Below the pieces are notes generated by a model, which was given only the letters and a program-made list of their open reading frames with translations, had not been told where the DNA came from and did no database searches. A program made the position numbers and the translations under genes. Below are positions 1 to 9,838 of a DNA stretch of 20,000 nt, one piece after another (the first letter of the stretch is position 1; each line of letters opens with the position of its first letter). Source of the stretch: Actinidia chinensis. Lineage: Eukaryota > Streptophyta > Magnoliopsida > Ericales > Actinidiaceae. Where the stretch lies: positions 4,081,312 through 4,101,311 of the forward strand of contig CM018897.1 of assembly GCA_009663005.1 (NCBI GenBank), given 5' to 3'.

Positions 1-1613
1 CCAACAAAGAAGTGACATCTCTCTCTCTACACATGAGACCAAGGTTTAGGGATTTTAGTTTTTATGTTAAAAGTTTGTAAGTTGTGAGCTGATATAATCT
101 GAATCGTTAATCTCACAAGTTCTGATGAGATAAATGTCGAAACAAAAAATTAAGTTGATTGATTAACAATAGCAACATCATCGAACCATTTTTGCTGGGA
201 CAACAAGTATAATTTTCGGGTATACCATTTTCTTAAGACAAACACAATTTGATCATGTAACTACCAATCTCCCATCGACCTAGTTCTTGGCATTGAATAA
301 TTTTTATAACAACTTGATAAAATGAACGGTTCAAATCACTAATATACCAACTTTTACTCAAATTTTTTCACTACATATAAGAATATTTTGGTAAATTTAC
401 TCTAATAAAAAAAATCAATTAAAGAAAAAAGAGTGAAAATCACTAGCCAATCAAATATTGGACTTTATACACGCGCATATATATATATACATATATTATA
501 GACAGAGAGGTGGGGGAAGGTGGGGAAAGGATATGGTACTCGAAACAAATCAAGAACTCTAGGCAGCAGATAAAACTGCAGGGTAAAAAAGTCCACACTG
601 CATCCAAGAGATCAAAATCACAAATCATCATAAAGTTAAAGCAGCCCCAAATCTGTGGACTTCATAAAAAAGTTGCATGGGAGAGAGAATCAGTGCCGTC
701 CACAGGTTAGAAAAAAGTGGCAAGTAGCCATGATCCCATGAGCGGAACCCACATGGAAAGGGAGGGTCCTACAATGTGTACTTGCACACTACTTTGCTCA
801 CATCATTAATAGGGGCCCACCATCAAACTCATCATTCCACACTCAAAAAAATAAATAAATAAAGCAAAAGAAATAAAGGCAAGTCACCTCTCCCACTAGG
901 CATTTGATCCATGCATATTTGGCATTTATTAAAACAACAATAAACTCAACAGTCAGGTGCTAAGAACAACAAATCTGAAGGGAAAAACAAAAACACAAAA
1001 ACAAAAACAAAAACAAATGTTTCTAAAGGAAGTGTATCATTATGGGCATTAGTTCTCTCACCAGCTACATATTGAGATCTTAAACCTAACACTAAGAGAG
1101 AATAATTGAGATACTTAGCCCACGGACCTGATGTTTTTGAAAAAGCGTTCTGCAAAACTAATTTGAAAACTGGAACAGGATATTTCCAATATTCGGGTCT
1201 GAAACCGATTGATCATGGTGATATAAGAATATCAATCCGATCTTTAAATGCCGCTCAATGGACCCACTTCCTGCTACACTAGAATCCTTCATTCCTATGA
1301 CCTGAAATATGAAAGCTGGAAGAAAAATAAAATTTGAATTGTACCAATAACCATTGGATAAAACAAAAAAAACGGGTGGATCACGAAGAAGATTCCATCT
1401 TCGACATGACATGAAGCTCGTTTTTATAAACATGTTCTTTAGAGAGCTTCTGCTTCAATGCCATTCCAACGGCTGGAGACAAGAACACAAGTGGCATTCT
1501 TGTTTGCGTTTGACAGTACACGAACTTGTGGGTTAAACTTTTCTCACAAAAAGGTTCATAGCTTCCTCGGAAGCCACTGGAAGAACACAAGAAAGATTTT
1601 CGTGCTCGCTAGT
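1..1613. other. Intergenic DNA and probable AFB4/5 3' UTR
   Basis: No coding region recognised. The part next to 1613 is probably 3' UTR of the minus-strand gene, but I could not fix the poly(A) site. A TA run at 478-500 is followed by a purine-rich stretch. An AAAAAC-type repeat lies at 982-1016 and an AAAT-type repeat at about 846-866. Short open frames here match no family I know. Confidence 0.5.
982..1016. repeat. AAAAAC microsatellite
   Basis: About six units of AAAAAC with one shorter unit. Simple-sequence repeat with no associated gene feature. Confidence 0.8.
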
Positions 1614-2372
1614 TTACAGTATTGTCACAAAACTCGGTGCATCAGCCCTCGGCCCGTCAAGGGACCTATACATGTATAGCGTGTTAACAAAATCATCCTG
1701 CACCTCTTCCTCCTCCCCATTGATCATTTCCACCACCAGGTTGGGCAATTGTTGAGCAATCTCCTTACAACCACGACGAGTTAACCTACACGAAGACATC
1801 CAGAGAAATCTCATGTTGTAATAGTGATGCAAACCAGAACGCAAAGCTGAATCTCCAAATGGACTATCTCTGATCTCGAGCTTCTGCAATCTAGGGCATC
1901 CTTCAAGCACATATTTCAATCCTGTATCACTATCTCCGGCAAAAGCTAACGACAATGTCCTAACCAGTTTCCCGTATTGTCCAAAGTATTTGAAAGCCCT
2001 GTCAGTTAGTAAACCAGATGTGGCGAGTCGGGTAAGCTTCTTGCAGTTCTTAACAATGGCTCCAAATCCCTCATCCATTGGTTCTCTGGTAACGTAGTCA
2101 GGCAGATGTCGCCCCATTATACAAAGACGGAACGTCACGAGATCCGGACAGTTCTCTGACATTGCTATCACTGCTGCATTTGTCATCCGCTGGCAAAAAT
2201 ATAGAATTGATTGCAGTTTCCTACAACCCTTGGAAATCGCAAGGAGACCCACATCAGAAACAGAGCCCTCACTATCCTCCCGAGCATCAAAGGGGAACAC
2301 CCGGAGTTCTCGGAGATCTTTACAAGTTGCAGCCACGGCCTGAAGTCCTGCATCACATATTGAATCGAGCAC
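1614..2372 (-). CDS. AFB4/5 exon 3: auxin-pocket LRRs and C-terminus
   Basis: Starts after acceptor TCTGCAG with [18 protein letters not shown] and runs 252 codons to TAA at 1616-1614 with no break. It carries the Arg of FRLCIMGRH (plus bases 2127-2129), equivalent to TIR1 Arg403, which binds the auxin carboxylate. It also carries [11 protein letters not shown], where TIR1 Ser438-Leu439 is Ala-Thr; Ala at the Ser438 position is typical of AFB4/5. The acidic stretch [10 protein letters not shown] precedes the conserved [10 protein letters not shown] tail. The miR393 target region of TIR1-clade genes falls at 1799-1820 and is badly mismatched here. Confidence 0.95.
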   Translation of the reverse strand: MLDSICDAGLQAVAATCKDLRELRVFPFDAREDSEGSVSDVGLLAISKGCRKLQSILYFCQRMTNAAVIAMSENCPDLVTFRLCIMGRHLPDYVTREPMDEGFGAIVKNCKKLTRLATSGLLTDRAFKYFGQYGKLVRTLSLAFAGDSDTGLKYVLEGCPRLQKLEIRDSPFGDSALRSGLHHYYNMRFLWMSSCRLTRRGCKEIAQQLPNLVVEMINGEEEEVQDDFVNTLYMYRSLDGPRADAPSFVTIL

Positions 2373-4127
2373 CTGCAGACATAGAAAGCAAGCTTCACTA
2401 CTGAAACTAAAGCCACAAAACTAATTAAAATTGAGAAGAAATGAATCACATACCCAAAAAATCTGGAGTTTATGGCAGTAGCGTATGACTGATATAAGTT
2501 GTTCTGCACTGATGTTGGCATAACTAAAATTTAGAGAGTAAGTTAGCCAACTGGTGTAGGATTGCCAGGCAGATTAAATCCGTCAATTTCCCTGATCCGG
2601 AAGAGACAACTATGCGAGCCTACAGCATCAAATGCGGAGCTATAATCCGGTTCCTCATCATCTTGAGCAACAATCTCTGAAGGGCTAAATGACCCTGTAC
2701 CAAGATGTGTGATATGCGGAGCTCGAATCATCAGACGGTAAAGCTGTCCAATGCTAACGTGACGATTCGGTTTAAGTTTCTTCAATGAAGGAGATCTTGC
2801 CACAAGCCGCTCCAATGCCTCAAAATTTATAGGGCTTTCAACACAATCGAAATTTAAGGACTCAAGACAAGTTTCACCCTCAGGGAAACAAGAAATCCAA
2901 TCAATCTCATCGTCTGTAACGTCATCATCAGTCAGATCAAGCACTCGAAGTTTCCTGAGATAAAATCATGTCATGATGCACAGGGAAATCAAAATCTCTT
3001 CCCACTGCAGAGTTTACACGATTTAGACTAAGCTGTTAAATGATTTTCTAGCAATCCATTATCAGCTTCAGGTAGAAAGCAAGCACTCTAGTGGGAAGCA
3101 AAAAAAGATAAGGAGCACACAGGCACGCATATCAGTCAAATGTGTATATGAACATATTTTTCAAAGCTAGTCCTAAGCCTGGACAAAAGAGGAGGACAAG
3201 AGGAGGGTTGCTCGTTAGGTAGCTGAAAGCCAGAACATAAAATAATCCGTTAGATCCTTTATGAACTTATGAACATGAATCCGAATATAAATATAAATCT
3301 AACTGAACATATAGCCCTTGACTTCACAGCAAATTGCGAAACTGATTCATATCGATTGGTTTGTTTCATTCAATTAGTTCAGATAAAAGCCACAATGTGC
3401 AGAGAACTGTTCAGATAACTTGACGCAGAACAATACCACAAATTTTTGTTTCAAATCAGATCTACGAAATTCCAAATCCAGAGAACAAAAATAACAATAC
3501 GAACCGATCTAATTAGCCATTGGTGTGTCAAATAGAGAAACTTAAAAATCAAAATTATACTTGTGAAAATACACACACACACACATATATACACACACTG
3601 TATGTATGTATGCATACTGACCTGCACTTGCTGGCAACCACCGCGAGCCCACTGGTACCGAACCCGTCGCAGCAGACGAGCACGAGCTCTCTGAAGGATG
3701 GGAATCGGGCGAGAAGCTCGAGATCTTCGTTCGTGACTAACATGCGCTTGAGGCAAAGCTTCTCCAGCGCACGATAGCAGTGGGCCATGGAAGTGACCCA
3801 GGGGGTGAAGTTCGCACCCCAGTCGGGGGGCATCATGTTGAAGTCGGCGAACCTCGGCTTTCCCTTGATCGTCATCGCCGTGACGTGGCGGAACCGTTCC
3901 ATCACGCGGCGGGGCGCCACCGCGTAGCAGTTGCCGATGAAGAGCTCCGATCGGGTTTGCGCCTCCGCTCGGTACCACGACCGGCACACCTGCGCCGCCG
4001 CGTTGCGGTCGCGCCGTAAGGTCAGGAACTGGAGCACGTGCTCCAAGATGTTCTCAAGGACCTGATCTGGAGGCGGCGGAGAGTACGCGCCGCCGCGGGA
4101 GGGCGGCGACGGGCGATTCTCTGTCAT
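1614..4127 (-). CDS. AFB5: Auxin co-receptor F-box protein, TIR1/AFB family, AFB4/AFB5 clade (3 exons, exon 2 frameshifted)
   Basis: F-box and leucine-rich-repeat subunit of an SCF ubiquitin ligase. With an Aux/IAA protein it forms the nuclear auxin receptor and marks Aux/IAA repressors for destruction. Exons on the minus strand are 4127-3622, 2954-2454 and 2372-1614, joined by GT-AG introns (3621-2955, 2453-2373) at the positions I recall for TIR1/AFB genes. The product would be about 588 residues: a short Pro-rich start, F-box at about 19-58, then LRRs to the C-terminus ending [11 protein letters not shown]4/5 clade marks are KPRFADF (Arg where TIR1 has His78), [31 protein letters not shown] and the VTIL end. 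Exon 2 holds many small indels at about 2528-2625 with net length -1, so the reading frame is broken there as written. Every other part matches the family without a stop. The clade assignment is strong; AFB4 versus AFB5 is not resolved. Confidence 0.95.
2454..2954 (-). CDS. AFB4/5 exon 2: LRRs, carrying an indel cluster
   Basis: Starts after a CTCAG acceptor and restores the split Arg codon to read [10 protein letters not shown]. The first part is clean ([43 protein letters not shown]). The last part is also clean but in another frame ([20 protein letters not shown], then LQIFW), ending at donor TGG/GTATGTG. Between them, about 2528-2625, the expected residues appear only in short scraps of all three frames. 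The exon is 501 bases; 502 would keep frame with exon 3. Predictors may invent a small intron or end the protein early here. Confidence 0.9.
3570..3599. repeat. CA/TA microsatellite just inside AFB4/5 intron 1
   Basis: A compound CA-TA-CA repeat. On the transcript it is a UG/UA repeat starting about 22 bases after the intron 1 donor, so length variation here lies close to a splice site. Confidence 0.85.
3622..4127 (-). CDS. AFB4/5 exon 1: start codon, F-box, first LRRs
   Basis: GC-rich exon of 506 bases (168 codons plus 2). It starts at ATG 4127-4125, the first ATG ahead of the F-box in this frame. It encodes a Pro-rich leader (about residues 6-20), the F-box ([15 protein letters not shown] to [12 protein letters not shown]), then [10 protein letters not shown] and [17 protein letters not shown], hallmarks of TIR1/AFB proteins. 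Arg92 stands where TIR1 has the pocket residue His78. Compared with the family's LLA-x-SFP-x-F, this copy reads LLARFPSF, one residue shorter and in frame. It ends AAGTGCAG before GTCAGT, phase 2. Confidence 0.95.
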
Positions 4128-4167
4128 GGGGTCGCTATTTTTCCGATCTGTGCGAAGCCCCGCGGGT

Positions 4168-4188
4168 TTATATATATATATAATATAA
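4168..4188 (-). promoter_or_regulatory. TA-rich TATA-like run upstream of AFB4/5
   Basis: On the minus strand this reads as alternating TATATA ending TATAAA, 41-61 bases before the ATG. As a TATA box it would leave a leader of only about 10-30 bases. Otherwise it lies inside a longer leader that includes the CT-rich stretch beyond it. Which applies is not decidable from sequence. Confidence 0.4.
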
Positions 4189-4234
4189 CGGATCGAATCT
4201 GTCTTCAGATCATAGCAACAAAGATGGGCAGTTT

Positions 4235-4284
4235 AAGAGAGAGAGAGAGAATCAAAGATTATAAATTGGTAGAGAGAGAGAGAC
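4235..4284. repeat. GA microsatellites (CT-rich on the AFB4/5 sense strand)
   Basis: Two GAGAGA runs at about 4237-4250 and 4270-4283. Read on the gene's sense strand they are CT repeats, common in plant core promoters and 5' leaders. Their place 110-160 bases before the start suggests leader or proximal promoter. Confidence 0.7.
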
Positions 4285-4514
4285 GAAAGAGATAGGGGAG
4301 TGGCAGGGGAGAGGAGAGAATAGGAAAGTAAAGATCGCAATAATACACCTGCAGAACTAAAATAATGTAAGTTGAATTTACACAAATGACCATGACCATG
4401 ATCATATATAGTAAAAATATTTATGGAAAAATGGATATTTAGATGAATTAAATTCAGTCTAATAAAAACAAAAAAATAAATATAATTTAAAAATTATAGT
4501 GTAAAAATCACTTA

Positions 4515-4892
4515 GGCACAATTTGGATTATTGGTTTTTAATTTTTTTTCTTCCTTTGTTTTTGAATTTTCTTATCTTAAGTGAATTTTTTTACTGTTTA
4601 ATCAAAAAAATAATATTTTTTTATTCTTTTGAAAAGAGTAGTTTGAAAATATATAAATTTTTATCTAATTTAGAAAAATTTAACTAAAAACAAAAAAATA
4701 TTTGTATCCAAAAAATCACCTTTTTTCCGTTTTTAGTAAAAAAAATTAAAGTAGATAAAAAAATTACAAAAAATTACATATTTTGACTCGTCTCATTAAG
4801 AAAAACGAAAAAAAAATATAAATATTTTATTAAACGGTGAAAAATTTTTACTAAAGACAAAAACTCGAAAGCCAATAAAGTAAAACTTGGCT
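4515..4892. mobile_element. Candidate old Tourist-like MITE
   Basis: The left end GGCACAATTTGG with ATTATTGG is loosely mirrored by the right end CCAATAAAG with AAACTTGGC. A TTA trinucleotide lies on each side (4512-4514, 4893-4895), as PIF/Harbinger insertions leave. The ends have diverged strongly and the interior is A/T-rich with no coding capacity. This is a weak call. Confidence 0.3.
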
Positions 4893-5024
4893 TTAGCATA
4901 GAAAATTATCAAGAAAAAAACTAAAAAATTTTATAACTAGATTCGTTCTAAGTATAGCCCGCCTTAGCATAAAAAAAATATCTAAAAAAATTATTTATAC
5001 CTAGATTTATTATCGATATGAAAA

Positions 5025-5221
5025 ATGATATGTACACACCCAAAAATGGGTGTGTACAAGATACACTAAAAAATGTATCTCACAAACACAGTAGGTCCTG
5101 CCCTAATTAGGATTTTTTTACAAACCCTAATTTGGGCAGATCCCACTGTTTTTGTGAGATACAAAAAGTGAGCGTGTCTTATACTTAGGGCGGATCCCAT
5201 TATTAGGAGTGTACCTATCAT
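5025..5221. mobile_element. Foldback MITE with two nested palindromes
   Basis: The ends ATGATATGTACAC and GTGTACCTATCAT are inverted copies with one mismatch. Inside the left end is a perfect palindrome, TGTACACACCC-AAAAAT-GGGTGTGTACA (5031-5058). The centre is a second, larger hairpin: arms at 5074-5115 and 5122-5163 match at 36 of 42 positions as inverted copies. No coding capacity. A target duplication is not clear, so the superfamily is not assigned. Confidence 0.65.
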
Positions 5222-5252
5222 TGCTATATTGGTATAGCTCACACAACGCTAA

Positions 5253-5483
5253 GGCTTCGTTTAGAGTAGTTAAAAATACTAGATTTTTTTACTTTTAGAT
5301 TAAAAAGATAAAACGGAATAAAAAAAACCACTTGTATTGTTTAGTGTAACTAAAAAAACACTTGGTAAAATAAATTTTCCTAAAAAAACAAAAATTCAAT
5401 CTAATTAAACTCATCCCAAACACACACAAAAAAACTAGGATTTTAACAGAAAATCACCAAAAAAAACTAGCCCCAACGGGGCC
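5253..5483. mobile_element. Tourist-like MITE (PIF/Harbinger type) with TAA duplication
   Basis: 231-bp A-rich element. The left end GGCTTCGTTTAGAGTAGT and the right end ACTAGCCCCAACGGGGCC are imperfect inverted repeats. TAA lies on both sides (5250-5252, 5484-5486), the target duplication PIF/Harbinger transposases make. No reading frame. Its ends resemble those of the MITE at 9824-10036. Confidence 0.7.
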
Positions 5484-5587
5484 TAATTTTGAATTTTACA
5501 TTAAAAAAATTATATATATATATTTTAAAAATGGAAAATATTCTGGATAGCTAGTATTAAATTGCTGGAGATTATTGTTCGTTTTGG

Positions 5588-5591
<4 letters not shown>

Positions 5592-5662
<71 letters not shown>

Positions 5663-5670
5663 AAAAAAAA

Positions 5671-5720
<50 letters not shown>

Positions 5721-5731
5721 AAAAAAAAAAA
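5592..5731. repeat. 140-bp A tract
   Basis: 137 of 140 bases are A, broken only by T5661, C5671 and G5708. It may be the tail of a retroposed sequence, but no recognisable body or flanking duplication was found. The poly-Phe reading frames on the other strand are artefacts of this tract. Confidence 0.95.
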
Positions 5732-7090
5732 TCTTGTTTTATGCATTTTAGAGGGAAAAAAGCATTTATTAAAAAAGTTGCTATTAATGGGTTCTTAGAT
5801 TTATATATTTCAAAAAAGTATAATTTATTATTTTTGTAAAAAAAATAAAAAATAAAAATAATTGATCCCAATCAGAGGTTATTTTATGAAATTGCATTTA
5901 GATTGATTGGATGACAAAGAACAGAGAGACCACAACATTACACACTCATCACTCTCTCTGAGATACTATATAAGTTTATCGATCTGAGTTTGAGTTGAAT
6001 TTATAAAGTTAACAAATCTTTAAAATCTATTCAAATTAAATTTGTTTAAAGGACGAACCGGTCATAAATGAGATTTTAATAAGCCAAACACGAGCGTAGT
6101 TTCGTTTTGGTATGGCCTTTCAGACTTGGCAACGATGGGGGACTAGATCTGAGGCTCATATAACAGGCCCAATATTAGTTTCCCAAATCTATTGGGTATC
6201 TGAGGGACAATGGATTTGGGCGAGGCCTGTAATAGTTTACGGCCCAATTTAGATTTACCTCTACCATGACCTGTGAGCCATGTAAGCCACAAAGCAAGTG
6301 AGAAAATTTTCAGTGCAACTGTTATATTAGCGTTGATGACGTGGTATACTTAATTAATAATAAATTGTTATATCTTCAACTTTTTTAAATTTTCGCTTAT
6401 AACTGTAGAAAATTTGAGTGCAGATGAGAGGATTGAGGGTGGTGGTGGAAACACCTACGGTCTTTCATGTCAGACGCAATATAGAGCGGTTTTCCGAGTT
6501 CTATAGTTCGCGCTTAGTCTTCAAGAGGAGAGAAAAGGACATCAACAGTAGAGAAGGCAATGATGGACGTGCGTAAACATCCCATTTTGGTTGTCCATAA
6601 TTTTTAGGTCCACCTTTAGATTAGAGTTCTTCGAGTCGAAGAACATATTCAAAGAGTTGGTATAAACTATTTGAAAATCATAATTCAATCTCGAGAACAA
6701 TCCCAAACAATCTAACGGTGAAGATAAAGTTTTCAAGGATAATCAAAAATTAGTGAAATATTTTTTATTTGTTGTAATTATTTTTTAGACCATTAGAAAC
6801 CTTATAATTTTTAGAATCTTGTGGTGTTTTTTATGTTCTTAAATTTTTTTGCATGTTTCATTCCATTTTATTATATAATTAATTGTTCATGCATCATAAA
6901 ATGACTTAAATATTTATTTAAAAATAAATTTAAAGATGTGAGTAGAAGCTAACTATAGTGGTTAGGCTGAGATGAATGCCTAATACCTACCCACTATGTA
7001 CCATAGCCTCCGGATCCATATTTGGAGATGATAGCGATTGTACCTACTATTAGAGTCAATATATAATATGATTTTTAGGGTCAATAACTA
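5732..7090. other. Non-coding AT-rich spacer
   Basis: No gene recognised. The only structured item is a perfect 9-bp-arm palindrome at 6626-6644 (GTTCTTCGA-G-TCGAAGAAC). The short open frame at 6542-6736 (minus) resembles no known family. Confidence 0.5.
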
Positions 7091-7487
7091 GGTGACGACT
7101 TCAATTGGACCTCCTGTCTATAATCTTAACCAAAATTGCCAAACGAAAATTGACAAAAAAGGGTAAATAATTATGGATCGTTGGTCTTTCGCGATGAATG
7201 TATATGAGCGAAAATATTTTCTTCCTCAAGTATGTATTTTAAAGAAAAATAAGAAAAAGTTTTTGAGCCATGGCACTCACACCTATAATTGGGGGACGAC
7301 TCTCATTAAACTTCCTTCTATAAGCTTAACTACATTTGTCAAATAGGAATTGACACAAAATGCTAAATAATTATGGATCATTGATCTTCCGAGATGAATA
7401 TATACGAGTGGAGAGATTTTCCTCCTTAAGTACGTTTTTCAAAGAAAAATAAAGAGAAAAAAATACTTTGGGCCGTGGCGCTCATAG
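7091..7487. repeat. Diverged tandem duplication, about 200-bp unit
   Basis: Copy 1 (about 7091-7282) and copy 2 (about 7291-7487) share blocks in the same order: GACGACT, a TCTATAA-CTTAAC block, TAAATAATTATGGATC, GATGAAT-TATA, TTTTC-TCCT, AAAGAAAAATAA and GCC-TGGC-CTCA. The offset is exactly 200 for the first two-thirds and about 205 at the end. Function unknown. Confidence 0.75.
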
Positions 7488-7853
7488 TGTGGGCCTGGTC
7501 ATGCACGCCATATGCGTTATCCATTGAATTGTGATTGGTTTTTGGTTACGATGGATGATGAATAAGTAGTTTTTACCTATGTCACATAAAGCGAGAGCGG
7601 AAATGTAAGAAAACCGATAGTAAAAATATTATGAGAGCGAGAGCGCCCTAGAGCTTTCAATTATGTATATCTAAAAAGTAATATATTTAAAATAGTTTTT
7701 AATATTTTATAATTAATAATGTTATGTTCCTCAATTTTTAATGTCTAAAGTTATCATGCATATAGACATTAATAGAAAAAATTAATTTCTCATAAATATT
7801 CTATACATACGATGGAAAAGGTAAGTTCAGAACCACGTTGGTACCTCAGTGGT
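7488..7853. other. Non-coding spacer up to the LINE insertion
   Basis: No gene recognised; AT-rich in its second half. The end of this stretch (about 7838-7853) joins the sequence after 10147 once the LINE is removed. See the SINE-like target. Confidence 0.5.
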
Positions 7854-8462
7854 TACTCTTCTTTGTTTTTTTTTAGATCTTTAAATAAATATATCATTGA
7901 TCAATAGAGAACTATACAAAAATCTCCGAGCTAGCTGAAATAGTCAAAGGCCCAAAGCCAGACAAAAAAATAGAAAACAGAGCTGACTGCTCCAAAAAAC
8001 TAGAGGCAAAACAATACACTTCGGCAACAATAACACAGAAGGAAAGAAAGCAGGAAAACAAAGCCTATATTTCGGCTACTCCAACGCATTACAATTGAAT
8101 GGAGAAAATTTGCAGCAAAAGTCCTGCGAATATTTGGGAAGATCCCATGAAGGCACAGGGGCTTAAATATGCCATTTTAATGTCCCGAATGATGCCTGTC
8201 TTATGAAATATTTTGCCCCAAACATCCGGTGTTCCGCTTGCCAGAACAGAAACAAACAATGGCCTGAAGCCAAGGTTTTTTTTGCCGATTGGATCTGGAC
8301 CCTGTTCCTCTAGGCTTCTTTAGTAATCCCATTTAGCTAGGCTTTGAGAGTTGACAAGGCCCGGGTAATAAAGCCCAGCCATCCCTGAAATTCTGTCCAG
8401 TTTGATTCAAAATGACGACCTAAAAAAATTGAGATGACAACAAATTCCATTGTGTTCTCGCA

Positions 8463-8819
8463 TTAGGACGAAAGGTGAGTGTCATTTATTTGATCGATCA
8501 GCGTCTCTCCTGTGAGTAATCTATCTTTCATGCTGAGCCATAAGATGAAGGAGTGCTTTGGCATTACAGATCCATGCCAAACTATTTTTATCCAGCATAG
8601 TTTTGGCCCCTTCGGTCTAAAAAACTCGTTACATGCCTTGACGTTAAATTTGCCTGACTTTGCCCACTGGTTTAATCTATCTAGAGCTATCTTATGGGTC
8701 CCTTCACTCGTGACAATCTTGTCTCTGATCTTGGCTAGCTGCCTTATCATTTGGGAATCCTGTTTTGCCGGGGTATACTCCCAAAAAAAGGGGCTATTGA
8801 GGTATTTACTGATCACCAT
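8463..8819 (-). pseudogene. LINE C-terminal zf-RVT fragment
   Basis: 118-codon open piece of the LINE polyprotein, the region after the reverse transcriptase with WIKIVWHGSVMPKHSFILWL. It stops before the Cys-His knuckle. Further scraps (CENTMEF and others) continue in other frames to about 8340, showing decay. Confidence 0.85.
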
Positions 8820-9657
8820 AAGGAATCTTTTCTTGCTGAAGAAATGCCATAAAGATTTGACACAGCAACGTAAGGTTCCATGCTTGTAAGTCAGTAAAAC
8901 CTAGGCCTCCCTCTGGTTTAGGCCAACAGATGTCTCCCCATGCTACCAAATGCCTTTTAGAACTTGTTGCCTTTCCACTGCACAGAAAATTCCTGCATGA
9001 AGATATAATCTTGTCCTTTACACCCATCGGAATAGGGAGGATGGACAACCAAAAGCATTCCAGTCCTTGGAGGATGGATCTAATTAATTCACTTCTCCCT
9101 GCATATGAAAGGTAGGCCCCTGCCCCTGCACTGATGTAATCTGAAATTCTGGAAATGAGAGGGTTAAACTGCTCCATGGTGAGTCTCGACGCTGCCACAG
9201 GAATCCCCAGGTACCTGAAGGGGAATGAGCCCAGATTGAACCCTATATCAGCTTTAATTTCCTCCATATTAACTCTATTGATACCTGCCATGAACACGTT
9301 AGATTTGGTCTTGTTGATATTCAGGCTAGAATATTCCCCAAATTTCTTCAGACAATCCATGCTCAATCTCACTGAAGTGATGTCCCCTCTACTGAAAAGG
9401 ATTAGATCATCAGCGAATGTTAAGTGAGTGATCTTCAGATCTGCACATTTGGGGTGATAATTAAATTCAGGATTCTTCTTTAATCTTCCCAACTTCTTGG
9501 ACAGGAATTCCAGACATTGAAAAAAGGAAGGGGGACAGCGGATCTCCTTGCCTAAGACCTTGTTGACCTTTAAAGAAGCCATCAGGAAAACCCATATCCG
9601 AGAGCATGTCCTCCAAGAAGGCCCAATTAATTGTGTCCTAAGCTTTAGGAAGGTCAA
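8806..9657 (-). pseudogene. LINE reverse transcriptase core fragment
   Basis: Open 283-codon piece with the FADD active-site box at about residues 78-81, followed by the LNINKTKSNVFMAGI thumb-side region and LGIPVAASRL, typical of plant L1 polyproteins. The GLRQGDP motif lies in a neighbouring frame just upstream, so the piece is frameshifted at its start. Confidence 0.9.
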
Positions 9658-9838
9658 TTTTCATAATGCACCTTGGGGAAATTCTCTTCCGGCAGTATTT
9701 CCTTAGCAGCTCTTGAACCAAGTATATGTTTTGTACCATGCTTCTATTTGGCACAAAAGCCGATTGAGCAGGGTCAAACCGTGTAGCCATCTGGCCCTGG
9801 AGCTTTGTTGTCCCCAATACTAAGGCTCCATTTGGCAT
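9638..9838 (-). pseudogene. LINE reverse transcriptase N-terminal fragment
   Basis: Short piece with AQSAFVPNRSMVQNIYLVQE and CIMKIDLPKA. A TAG codon replaces the usual Tyr. Its first residues run into the MITE inserted at 9824-10036. Confidence 0.85.

Noticed and set aside
510..710. Plus-strand open frame behind a TA-rich stretch
   Set aside because: 66 residues, Lys-rich, no domain, no splice context; treated as chance.
2183..2521. Open frame continuing from AFB exon 2 through intron 2
   Set aside because: It reads through the GTATGTG donor; the exon 2 to exon 3 junction gives the conserved family sequence instead.
5525..5871. Two poly-Phe open frames on the minus strand
   Set aside because: They are the translation of the A tract and carry no protein signal.
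8512..9427. Plus-strand open frames over the LINE
   Set aside because: They are antisense shadows of the reverse transcriptase remnant, which matches known motifs on the minus strand.
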